This document shows, piece after piece, positions 10,165 to 21,080 of a stretch of 64,000 nucleotides of DNA (positions are counted from its first letter, which is position 1; the number at the start of each line of letters is the position of its first letter). The notes below the pieces were generated by a model. That model saw nothing but the letters and a program-made list of their open reading frames with translations, ran no database searches and was not told where the DNA came from. The stretch comes from Xylaria sp. FL1777 (lineage: Eukaryota; Ascomycota; Sordariomycetes; Xylariales; Xylariaceae). The stretch lies in assembly GCA_022578965.1 (NCBI GenBank), contig MU400528.1, positions 248,001 to 312,000 on the forward strand, read 5' to 3'. The translations under genes and the position numbers were made by a program.

Positions 10165-11766
10165 GGCTTCTGACAGATTTGAGCTTTGCTCTGTAATGGA
10201 GAACTAAGTAGGGTTGGGATATAGTAGAAGGTAGAAGCGGCATGACTGTTTGATTTCTAGACCTGACAGCCTATTTATGCTGGAGGAGTCCTCGGATAAT
10301 GATTATGCGAAAAGCGTAGGTCAACGACATTTCACATCCCGGCCCTGGCGTCTCCGGAGGGACTGTAATACGTTAATGGAAGGACCTCCGTTCGGAATGT
10401 CACACTGGCCCCGCGGCGGCCGACTGTAAAGGCGTACGGGAACGGGATATCACTGGTTCATGTCAGCAACAAGGGGTCAAACTAACCGGGCTCAGGTTCG
10501 GGATCCTTACGAAATGGGCTGATTCATGGTAAAAACTCACGAGTACCCTCAAAACCAGAAGCGAACAGGGCTGAGCGAATTTAATCAATTGTATCAGTTA
10601 TACCGAATACACGAGTTTTTCCTTTTTAAAAGAAAAAAACAATTGTGAGAGCCTGCACATCATTAATACCGATGTGCTGACCCACTGGCGCCTGAGCCGG
10701 TAGTAATTTAGAGATTAGCCGTAAGTAGTAATAGTCGTTTGAACTCTGGCTTAGCGATGCAAGGATAAATTGAGCTGGCAATAAGAAAAGCAGGGGATCT
10801 GCGCGACAAGTGAAAGCTACCAAGACCGATGTAGGGATGTCAAGATTCTGTTGGAAACTACCCAGACTTTTGGGACACTGCTATCAGTTGTATTAAACAA
10901 TTTACCAGCTGTAGACAAGGTATTATTCCGTTGAGCGACTAAGAGCCAGTCTTAGTGTGCAGCAGGATAGCCTTGGCACAATCATAAGTGATCAGGGTGG
11001 GACTAAAGCTAGGTTCTTAGACTGTTGAAATGTATGTAAGTAGCATGTGCCATGATGTAACGTGTATCTAGCAGCTCTGGTGAGAATTCTTAAGAATTAC
11101 TGATAGACCTGAGATATAAGGAGATGTTCATCAGAGGTTAGGCATTGGGGTCGACTTCGGAAAATGTAACAGTCATATTTTGTAGACTTAAATGGGAGGA
11201 GTGTATCTGCTAGGAGTGGGTATAGGCAAAATTTTATATTCGCAGCTAATCCCCTGGTATACAACGCATAAAATACAACTAGGATATACAGGAGAAAGGA
11301 AGACATGGTAGACAGATAGATTAAGCAATAAATTAATTGAAAGTAGCTGACGGACCTGGTGATGATGAGAGTGGTGATAGTCTTCAACCACCGTGCCAAT
11401 TGTTGGCCAAGAACACACAATAGCTGGAAAAGAGAAAGGGGGAAGTTTCGGGCTTACATACCTATCCATCTCTTCTAGTATATCTTACATAGCAGCACTA
11501 TTCGTAGGGAGTGTAGGTTTTATCTTATCCAAGGTATCGGTTTGCTTAGTTCTGGTTCGGTCTTTTTTTAGGCAATGCTTCTAGAATTGGCCATCATCCA
11601 CCTTTGAGCTCTGATGATCACTGTAGCAATTTAAGTCAGTAATAGCTGCTTCAAGTAGATGCATAGCTATGTTAATGGCGTTAGAAACACTTAGGAAATG
11701 GTTATAGCTTGATCAGGACTCCCTTTACCCCAGAACAGGATTAGAAGAAGAGAATAACGCCGAGAA
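10165..11766. other. Intergenic between monooxygenase and transcription factor
   Basis: 1.6 kb. The first part (10165-10500) is moderately GC-rich and is the likely promoter of the monooxygenase. CGG-type triplets, as bound by many Zn2Cys6 proteins, occur (for example around 10375-10440), but spacing is not diagnostic. From 10500 on it is AT-rich with only short unsupported frames. Confidence 0.4.
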
Positions 11767-13303
11767 TTACTCACTGCCCTCCCTTCCACCCAAAAAAGCC
11801 AATTCCGCCCCCGCAGAGTTCCTTTGGAGGCTTTCGAGGAACCGTAGTACTTTACTTGCGCCATTTTTTTGTATAGCAAATTGCTCTAAGAGGGAGATCT
11901 CTTGGGCATAACGATGTGGTGCGGCGTAAGCGATCTGAAAGGAGATACCCCATGGTAAAGCCGCCAAGTTCGCACCGCACAATCCAGCACTCGCATTCCA
12001 GAAATAGGGAAGTGCATTGGCTATGCTCCGGATGTATGGGAGCGGGTCGATCTCCGGGGGGATCTCTGACAGCGGAGGGTCATGTATCGAAATAAACGTC
12101 GAGTAGAGAAGTATATGGACAGTCCAGTATAACAGCGTCGCATGAGCGAGCGGCAGGCCAGAGGGGCTAGGAGGATTAGGCATTATCTCATCGCCATCAG
12201 GGAAGCTCGCCAAAGGGCCTGCTTCGTTGAGCCAGTTCTGGAGGCCTTTATTTAAGTAATGGCATGCTCCTGATACTTTCTCGTGCAACTTGGCTTTCAA
12301 GACGAGGTCTTCGCAGCACCGCATCTCATCTGTATCAGCTAATATCTCGCTCATATCAGCCATGATATCATAAATCTTATCTATAGGCGATTTAGGCTCT
12401 TTCTCCCAAGGTATCGTTCTCCATTCAGGCGTATTTAAAGGGGCGCGCTGCCGGTTTCCTATGGCCGCGACGAGCTGTCTTCGATGTTAGCAAGGCAAGC
12501 GATAGATGGTAGTGTTAGAGCATTAACTAACTAGGGGATATCGTCCTTCAGCAAAAAGTTGGTGGCTCACCCCGGACTGATACGAGTAGGGACTTCGAGC
12601 GTGGATGATGGCAAGCAGCCCACTCAAGTGGCGCTTCCATTTGGATCCCTGTAACAGGGCGTTCTCGTCGGTGCCATGGAAAAGCTGTGTAGAGTCGTTC
12701 GCGTTAGCGCAGCTAAGCGAGATATGTAGCGCTGGCATCGGCGGTAACTGGCGGGCTCACCTCAACAAGACTTAATAGTTTGCATGCAGCTAACGCTGAA
12801 TCGCTCTGGGCCCGGGACTGAACACACAACCCTGTCTGGAGCTTGTGGAGGGCATGACAGTAGGACTGAATAGCATACTGTGATTCACCAACAGCAAACA
12901 AGCCCAAACTTAGCAAGGAGAAGTGGATTGCTTGGTCAGAGGTGTGGAGCTCATGAGCAATCTCAATCCAGTCGCGAGATGAGCCCCGGCGGTTTTCTGG
13001 GAGATACTTGCCCAGGAAGATGCTAATGTAGTTTTCTACATAAGCGGTCTGTGTCAGCCCATTCGAGAGGACAATATCAGTGACACCACCATGTGGCTGT
13101 TCGGGCCCTTTTCGATAGACAACAGGAACGGCTTTGGCCTCTGTACCCTGAGTATAGTTGAGAAATATCCGTCCCCTTTCGTATCCCCCGCATTCCAGCC
13201 CTGCACCGGAGCACTGGGTGCAGATCGGTCGCTTTCCGTCGCAACCCTTCTTCCGCCTCCTGCATGTCGAGCATCCCTTGGAACGACCCGGGACTCCAAC
13301 CAT
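11767..13303 (-). CDS. Zn2Cys6 fungal transcription factor
   Basis: Three exons (13303-12761, 12684-12571, 12474-11767) give about 454 residues. Both introns start with GTGAGC, have CTAAC branch sites and end in ACAG, and all junctions are phase 0. The binuclear zinc cluster is complete: C11, C14, C21, C28, C31 and C38 with the usual 2-6-6-2-6 spacing and a basic stretch RRRKKG. The remainder is a helical middle/C-terminal region of the kind found in fungal-specific regulators, shorter than the 600-900 residues of many members. It should act in the nucleus, probably on CGG-containing sites. The likeliest local target is the monooxygenase on the same strand, but this is inference. A GTGAGT near the stop codon would allow a further 3' exon, so the C-terminus is less certain. 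The start is the ATG at 13303; a GTG three codons upstream was ignored. Confidence 0.88.
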
Positions 13304-14852
13304 CGTCCTCACTGTTGGAACAAGAGGCTACTTGGGATAACCCATGCAGTAGTACACATTCTTCTGTATTCGCAGTATCAAGGTAGCGCCTTGCTTCGAG
13401 TGGATTTGAACGATGTCATTAAAGGATGAGGTTATAAGTGAGAAACTCATTCGCGATAGTCGTTGCCAGTACGTTTCCTATCTGCATAGATCTGACGGTT
13501 GCGTTATATAGTATAGAAGACGATATTGTTGTCTTCTTTGAAGCTATTCGCAAGGTACGTCAGCGATCTGCCATCTCGTTATTTTGGGAATGCCATTTCT
13601 GGAACCCAGTCAGTCGGACTGGCAGGAGTCGTGTATGTACGTATGTACATTGATCCCTTACTCAGACCTTACTCGTAGAGGTAAGACGAGAACCACTTTA
13701 ACTGTCTGGATCTCACGCTGGCGCCTTGAGAGAATCCACTTGGTCGCTCCTAAAACGGAAGCATTGAGCGCGGGGTGGGACAGAAGAAGCGGCCCGAGTG
13801 TCACACCCGCCACTCCGATCGACGGGTCACTCTATCGCACCGCACCGTTGCGTGGTTGCGTGGTAGCGTGGTTGCGTGGTACAATACTTTGTGTAAGTAC
13901 CGACTATCATCAGTACTCTCTCCCTTCGCTTGCTCACGTGGACATTTTTCCAGCTTGCAAATCACTACATTATCATCTTGTTCGGCTCCAAATGAATTTT
14001 GTATAATTACTGTGTTACATTTATGTGTGCAGGACTGGAACTCAGCTCGCGAACACATAACTCAATATGTATTGCTCAATCGAGTACCTAATATAGTCTA
14101 GACCCCCTTTTTGGGGGTGACTACTCCTTCTATCCGTACCAAGATTACTCTATAATACTGCTTACCTAGCCTTCCTCCTTGTCAAACGATCAAAGTAGAG
14201 GAAAATAGAGCCTAATTAGTAATAGCCAATAATAATCAGCATTGTCTTCTTTCAGCTTCTTTCGGAATAATAATATTAGAAGACATGCAGCCCGGGAGAG
14301 CATATTCTATGTTGCAAGTCGTATTGACTTCTTTCTTCTAATCTTCTCTTTAAAGGATATATGAATTTGCCAGGCTTAAGGCAATGACCCTGCTACAACA
14401 ATGACTTTTTAACGTTGCTTTGATGCTGAACGCTTGATATATAGAAGTTTTCATTCGTTCTTCATTTCACAATAGACGCTATGATATTCATTGTGTACTC
14501 AACAAGGGAGAAAGACAATAAGACCTCTCGGCTTTGGTATTTGGACTCAATAACTATACAATAATGGCCCAAATCCTTAGGTTCTCTTCTTTGTAGACAT
14601 CACTCCTACCCTGTACCTTCCATTCTATCCCAGTAAGTCCCTTACAAAAAACGCCATCCTATATATTTCAGCTAAGGATCGTTTTATATCAGCGTTTTTC
14701 ATCAATGCAACCTTTAATCGACACTGCTTAAGCACTATCACTTGGCACTAGCATCTTTAATCAGCGCCAACACTTCTTATCCACTCTCTGAACATTGTCA
14801 ATATCCCATTTCTAGAAGAAACTCACATATTAGTTCTCATCAATCGAACATC
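13304..14852. other. Divergent intergenic region, transcription factor to DUF2306 gene
   Basis: 1.5 kb. It holds four 8-base tandem copies at 13847-13878 and a short hairpin with a T5 loop at 14102-14118 (ACCCCC/GGGGGT). Frames of 60-140 codons on the plus strand at 13091-14101 overlap each other in several phases and show no domain; I did not call them. The last 300 bases are AT-rich promoter sequence for the gene at 14853. Confidence 0.45.
13847..13878. repeat. Four 8-base tandem units, GTTGCGTG type
   Basis: Units are GTTGCGTG, GTTGCGTG, GTAGCGTG, GTTGCGTG. One substitution in 32 bases. Intergenic microsatellite-like sequence. Confidence 0.75.
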
Positions 14853-16156
14853 ATGGCTGGTCCTAATGATCCACCCCCGAATGCCTTGGTAAAAATAGCA
14901 CGGAAGATCTACAACCCTATCGGATTCACAAATGGCTACAACTTTGTACTATGGATTATTTTTCTCCCAGTATTACTAACTTTCACACTCTATCGCTTCC
15001 AGTATCTCGACTTCGACGGTGTATTTTGCTCTGATATAGCCAAGTCTAAATTCAATCGTAAGTAATATATGGCATTCAACAACACCAGTTCATGATTCAA
15101 ATATCTAATTGAAATATCATACAGATGCCGCGCCAGGCGAGTGCTTCTATTTCAAGCAACAGCCATACAAGAGCGGCATTATGATACACCTAGCTGGAAT
15201 CCTACCTGCTGCGCTGCTGGCTTGCGTCCAGTTCATGCCATTTATCCGTCGTAGGGCCAGGAGATTTCACCAGATAAATGGAAAAGTCGTTATCTTTCTT
15301 AGTGTCGTAGGTACTGCAGGTGTTTTTGTCATACTTCCACGCAGCTTCGGTGGTGACGTTGGCGCCCAAATAGTTGGCTGGATGATTGGACTTGCGTGTA
15401 AGTAATTTTGGCAGTCTTTCCCCTGTTATCTCTCCTTTTCTTGACCCAGTCCCCGCATAAAACCTCCTATTAAGTACAGAAGGAAAGTTGCTAACTCTTA
15501 ACTTGCAGTCTTATGGGCTCTGCTGATGGCATATATCGGCATAAAGCGTCGTCAGATTGATCTGCATCGTGTGTGGATGCTGAGGGCTTGGTTTTGGGTA
15601 AGTTTAAACATCATTCCCATTTTTAGATAACTAGCTAACTCTACCAAGGCGGGCTGCATCATAACCCAAAGGATTATACAAATTGTCTTACTGAAATTCT
15701 ACAACGACAACCCTCCGTACTACACTATGCCATGCGATAAGATCGACTTCATATTAAAAGACCGCACATTGGATCTGTATCCGCAATGTGCAAGCTTCTA
15801 CGCGGGAGAAAATTTCCAGCAGAAAGCCGCAGTACGAGCTACATTAAACCATCCTACCTCCGCCGTAGAGGCAGCAGCGGCCCTGGATGTAACTTTCGGA
15901 ATTTCTACGTTTATCGCATTTGCCCTCCATCTTAGCGGTCTAGAGTTATATGTGAGTACCCTTTGAATTGTTTTCTATAGTTGGTTAGGGAATGTGTCAA
16001 GGAACTAACATTTGCCAGCTTCTTCTAACTTCAGAAAGGCCTGAGCCTCGCCGTCGCATTCCGTATAACTGTGTAGATCAAACCTGTATGGATCCAAAAA
16101 ATGACCCATTTCTAAGCTCGAAATATGACACCGGAGCAAGATTCAGAAGAGTATGA
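14853..16156 (+). CDS. DUF2306 family multipass membrane protein
   Basis: Five exons (14853-15057, 15125-15397, 15509-15597, 15649-15951, 16019-16156) give 335 residues. All donors are GTAAGT or GTGAGT and phases agree throughout. Hydrophobic segments appear in order: 'FVLWIIFLPVLLTFTLY', then 'MIHLAGILPAALLACVQF', 'VVIFLSVVGTAGVFVIL', 'IVGWMIGLAFLWALLMAYI', 'WFWAGCIITQRIIQIVLL' and a final segment before 'GLELY'. Conserved-looking histidines sit in 'IHLAG', 'RFHQINGK' and 'DLHRVWMLRAW', which is the pattern I associate with DUF2306 proteins. The C-terminal tail after the last helix is hydrophilic. The biochemical function of the family is unknown to me; a heme or ion role would be a guess. 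The start is the ATG at 14853 (CATCATGG context); a TTG-initiated upstream extension was ignored. Confidence 0.85.
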
Positions 16157-16793
16157 TTGTTAGCATCTGTTGCAGTCGGCTTCCGTGGACATGTGGTTCT
16201 ACTGCGCAGAAGAGACACTCTAGTCGCGATCCAAGTGCTTGAGGTTTAGAGTACTTGAAGGATTTTGGTGTACTAGTCAGGTAGTTTTATTCCCTTCTCG
16301 ACATTACTTACGAGGTGAGAAGTTTATACTGTGAATAAATCACGAGAAAGAGATAAAAGAACACAAAAATGAGTTTGTGAGGGGTATAGATGTACTGTAT
16401 TCAAAATATGATAGACTAAATACTCAATGTTAAAACTCACCACCACAACTTTGTAATAGGTGGTAACAGGGAACTTAGCCGCATCCCCTTTAGTAGGTAT
16501 GCCTTTTAATTATCTATGTAAGTCTCAATAGCTAATATTGGATACTAGAGTATATGTATGTATCAAGCTTAAAGCTTACCGCCTAACCTTTAAGGATGTC
16601 TGGAGCGGTGAGTCGAATCCCTGTACAATATTGCCAAGCAGAAAAAAAAAAAAGCCCCTCCACCCCGGTCGCATTGCTTGTTCGCTTGATTTGCGATGGT
16701 AATGATGCGCCTCATATGCTATATGTTTTCTGAAATGATCTAAGATTCTTTTCCTCTCTCTTCCCAATTATCCACGAAACACGGAACTTTGCC
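16157..16793. other. Intergenic upstream of POL5-like gene
   Basis: AT-rich, with an 11-base A run near 16643. No gene is seen. A stretch near 16605-16625 resembles a tRNA T-arm on the minus strand, but no anticodon or acceptor stem accompanies it. Confidence 0.45.
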
Positions 16794-19700
16794 ATGGGAG
16801 GAAAACGCAAGCGCGGTGCCAACAAGGCCGGTACTGTGAATGGACAGCCATCTCAGAAACGCCCCAAACCCGACGAACCTGCTCCCAGCAAGTCTGAAGC
16901 GAAATCCCTTGACCTCGACAATTCGCCCTTCACAGACGAAAACACCGGCGAAAACCGTCGTCGCGAGGCTAAGGTATATGAGCTACTCGGGAGTCTCGAC
17001 AACGATGAGCGTCTTGCCGCTGCCGATGCGCTAGTCACAGGGTTGCTCGCTGGCTCGGAGCTGGCTTTAAAGAGGCATCTCGAGAAACGATTGTTTCGTG
17101 GCCTGGCAAGCTCTCGGAATGCGTCTCGCCTCGGCTTTAGTCTCGTTCTTACAGAGATCTTGCGGCAATTGTTCGGGCCATCAGAGCTGGTCAAGACCAA
17201 GTTTCCCGGCCTCACCTTTGATCAAGCGCTGAATGTGCTGGTCGACGCAACCACAATCGGCGGAAACGTTCCTGGCCAGGAAGAAAGAGATTACTTCTTT
17301 GGGCGACTGTTCGGTCTACAATGCTTTGTTGAAGCCAAGATTCTGTTCACGGACAGCAAGCGGTGGCCTAGGGTACTAGACTTGCTGCTGGAGATGGCCC
17401 AGAAAAAGGTTTGGATTCGTTCACACTGCGGATGGGTTATAGTGGAATGCCTACCCCAGATGGGGCAAGAACGAGCAGAAGCTGCGCTCCAAGGACTCTC
17501 CAATATAGGCTTGGGAAAGACTGCGGAGGGCATTGGTATTTGGTTGCGCGCTCGAAGCTGCTATCCAACTATCAGTCTCCCACCGAAACCCTGGGTTGAT
17601 CCTCTGAGTCCTACTGCTCTTCCGGAAGTCGCTCGAGTACTTAAAGAGAACGTTGCAAACGATACCGGAGAGGATGCGGCAGTACCTAAGATGAAACAGA
17701 GCAATTGGACAGCACAGCTGCATTTCGTCTGGGACTTGATTCTAGAAACTATATTGGAAATGAATACTGTAGACAAAAAGCACACGAAAGAGCAATTCAA
17801 GCTCTTCTGGACTACCGTCATTGACGGTAAGTATTTATTGGCCTGGGATCCGTATATATGACTTGTTCTTCCTACTAATCAACTCTATTTTAGATGGGCT
17901 GTTCTCTAAGCAGGCTTCGGACGGTCAGAAGTTCCGCGGGTTTATGATATTTCAGAAGTATATACATGCGTTGGCTTCTGCCAATCAGTCATTGGTCAAA
18001 GAACTCTTCACGCGCAACCTGATGAAGTGTTTAATCAACCAAGCGGCTAAAGAAGATCGCTATCTCCACCGTGCCGCCTTGAAAACACTACAATCGATGG
18101 AGAAGGCTACTGAGTCTTATCCCGAATTATTGATACCCATCTTAAAAGAGCTCATGGGTAAATTCGGACTCTATGATTTCGACCAACGTACCAACTCTAA
18201 GACTATTGAGAGTTTGCTACAATGGGTCACGCCTGCAAATTCGAAGAAGGTTTTTAAGCTCCTTCGCGAACCTATTTTGAACCTAAAGGAGTAAGATATT
18301 CCTCCTTTATTTCATACTCATGTCTGTCCTAACTAGTCTAGTGCACCTGAGGATGCTGAAAAGCTGCGACAAGCCTACGCGGACTACGTTTTTAAGATGA
18401 CTATTCAGGCGAAAATATCCGGCACCGACCCCAATGATGCTAATAGTAAAAGTACTGTTGAGATCGGTGTTAAGGAGTTGACATCTTGTGCGTATTCCTT
18501 AGAAGAAGAGTTCATTCCACAACTTTCGGAGAAAACAAGAGATATATTCCGCAACCGACTTGCGTCTGCTTTTTCCAAAGTGACTAAGCAACACAACAAC
18601 ACTAAATATCTTTGTGATGCTGTCAGATCAGTGAAGCCGACAGCTGTAGTAATGGATGACGACATCGAAAATGAACGCAAGGGTGCCTTGAAAGCGATGG
18701 CAAAGCTTCTAAAGTCGCCCAACAAATCGGATGATAGCTCTAGCAATCTGTCATCAGGCCTCGCGCTCCTCTACGCAACTACCCTCTTACAACTGTATAA
18801 TGGTGCACCAGACGCACTTAACATCCTGCAAGATCTTGAAGCTTGCTCAGAAAAAGTGAAGAGCAAGGAAGCTGGTGCATCAGAGCTTCTTATAGAAATT
18901 CTTCTCTCCTTGGTGTCCCGGCCGTCTCCTATGATGCGCCAGATCAGTGAGCAAGTTTTTGACGCGTTCACGTCACAGATATCACCTGAAGCTCTTCAAC
19001 TCCTCATAGAGCCCTTGTTAGCTGAAGAAAACTCAAGAGGATACCAATCGTTATTTGAGAACAATGAAGATGCGGAGATGGCTGGCGTCGCAGAATCCGA
19101 TTCTGGTAGCGATAACGAGGATTCCGACGCAGACGAGATATCTAAAATTGGCTCCGATGCAGAATTCGCAACACTTAATGGGGCTGATATTTCATTGGAT
19201 GGAGATGCAGGCGAAGAAAAAGATGGAGATGTAGAAGAGACGGACGATGAAAATTCGGAGGGTGAAGACCCTGAACTCGCCGCAATTGACGATGCCCTTG
19301 CAAAAGTCCTCAATAGCCATCGCCTTGATAAAGACCAAGATGCTGAGTCATCTGATGATGAGTCAGACATGACCGACTCGGAAATGATGGCGCTAGACGA
19401 GAAGCTTGTTGATGTCTTCAAGCACCAGATTAAAAATACCAAACGAAAGAACGAGAAGAAAGACGCCAAAGAAACGGTTATTCTCTTCAAGCACAGAGTA
19501 CTAGATTTACTCAACATATACGTCAAACGGGAAGCTTTGAATGTCCTGGCTTTCGGCCTTCTTCTCCCACTACTAGACCTCGTACGGACAACAATTGTTA
19601 AACCTCTTGCTAATAAAGCGATCAACATCCTTGCCGAGTTCTCGAAGGCGTCTAAAAAGACACGAAGCAAGGATACACAGGTCAACACAGAAGCTCAAGT

Positions 19701-19962
19701 TCAATTATTAATGGACATTCACAAAAAGGCCTCGAAAGATATGTCACATACGTTTGGGAAGGCTGCATCAACAGCAAGCTTACTAGTAGCGTCTAGCCTG
19801 TGGGCTGCTGACCAAGATAATGCTGATCGCATCAATGCTGTGTATGCGCAAACCTTTACGGACTGTCAGAAAGGCAACATCAAAATCCAGGGCGCTTTCT
19901 TTTCCGACTGGGTGAACTGGGGTATGAGCCATGCCAACAATAATAACGCCGGAGAATCATAG
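16794..19962 (+). CDS. POL5: POL5/MYBBP1A-like ribosome biogenesis factor
   Basis: Three exons (16794-17826, 17894-18290, 18342-19962) give 1016 residues, close to the length of yeast Pol5. The N-terminus is basic (GGKRKRG) and likely nucleolar. It is followed by the conserved 'KVYELLGSLDNDERLAAADALVTGLL', 'YALKRLVRGLASSR'-like text (here 'LEKRLFRGLASSRNASRLGF') and a long run of helical ARM/HEAT-like repeats. An acidic Asp/Glu/Ser-rich stretch lies roughly two-thirds along (encoded near 19070-19400), as in Pol5 and MYBBP1A. Despite the historical name 'DNA polymerase phi', the family acts in rRNA synthesis and 60S pre-ribosome assembly rather than replication. The C-terminus ends 'SDWVNWGMSHANNNNAGES'. 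The start ATG has a good context (GCCATGG). It lies 6 kb from UTP20, another nucleolar factor. Confidence 0.93.
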
Positions 19963-21080
19963 AAACTCACCAGGGAGGGTATTGTCTCAGTTTTCAGGCG
20001 GAGCACACAGAAAGTTATCTATTGGTTAGGAATAGATACCCTTTAGATGAATATATGTTCGACCGCTCTGTCTCAACATTTCTTGATGTAGGTAGACTTG
20101 CCGGGTATAAGGTCTTCTTCATGGAGGATAACCACCAGGAAGCGCCTTGCTGCAACTTCTATTTACTTATTCCATGACACGACACAGGGTATTGTTACAC
20201 CCCCTCGAACCGAAAATGATTGCTTTTTTTATGCGCTCAGTCGTTGCTTCTTCTAACACATGATCCAGAACTGTCATCTTCTTATCTTATCTTGCTGCCG
20301 ACTTCCGAAGAGAAGCACTGCATGTTTGATGTAGGTGGCTTGGAGTTTTATCCTTTCGCACCTATCACGCCTCCGTCCCTCAAGTGAGAAGCGATTCCGC
20401 GTGGGGGTTCGGGGAACGATGGAAGATACCGGTATACTGGTAGCAGGCAGCAGACTAGAGGAAAAGGATGAGACCCTTGATCCTATGAGACCCTGATCGC
20501 CGCCGGTGTTACGGTAACATCGGGCGGGCCATATAAACTCTATTATTGCCCTATATTGGTTGCATATTCCCTATTTTAGAATCATAAAAGTAAACTGCAA
20601 TTCGAATTACGCTGAAGAGATTCTGTAGAATTAGGATCAGGCACTATAGGTGAAGGTTGGTTGAGGAAAAAGCACTATCGATCATCGTGGACGAATTAGA
20701 AGCTAACCTAGAGCTTTATACCAAGCCGGTCTGCGGATGGCCTATCAAGATTCGATACTTCAATATCTCAAGACTAATTATCATGCATTCATCAAAGCTC
20801 CCTCGAGCAAATGTTCATTGGTATCGCCGTCGACGGTGTAAGACATGGCGTATCCAGGGCTGTTCAGCTACTAGACATGTCAGGCCTATGGTATGCCCCG
20901 CGCCATACTCGTTGTGGTGGAACTTGGTGGGAATATATCGTCGTCGTCGATGAGAGATAGCTACCGTGCTGTGCCTACGCATTTTCTCTCCCTCGCCTCT
21001 CCAGGTTTTTATCATGTTACGTTATGTCATGAAAGTACGGTGCCAGATCACAGAATAGATAAATCACCTATACATATACT
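19963..21080. other. Intergenic after POL5-like gene
   Basis: 1.1 kb. Contains TCTTATCTTATC near 20278-20290, poly-T at 20224-20230, and no supported exon. Two opposing short frames at 20657-21015 mirror each other over a TCGTCG/CGACGA-rich patch and were not called. Confidence 0.45.

Noticed and set aside
11188..11584. Opposed short frames between the monooxygenase and the regulator
   Set aside because: They mirror each other, are very AT-rich and show no domain.
13091..14101. Several plus-strand frames of 60-140 codons
   Set aside because: They overlap in different phases, and part is antisense to the Zn2Cys6 first exon.
16600..16625. tRNA T-arm-like sequence on the minus strand
   Set aside because: No matching acceptor stem, anticodon loop or D arm.
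18996..19688. Minus-strand 230-codon Ser-rich frame
   Set aside because: Antisense shadow of the acidic region of the POL5-like gene.
20657..21015. Opposed frames around a TCGTCG/CGACGA patch
   Set aside because: Both strands are open only because of the repeat-like codons. No support.
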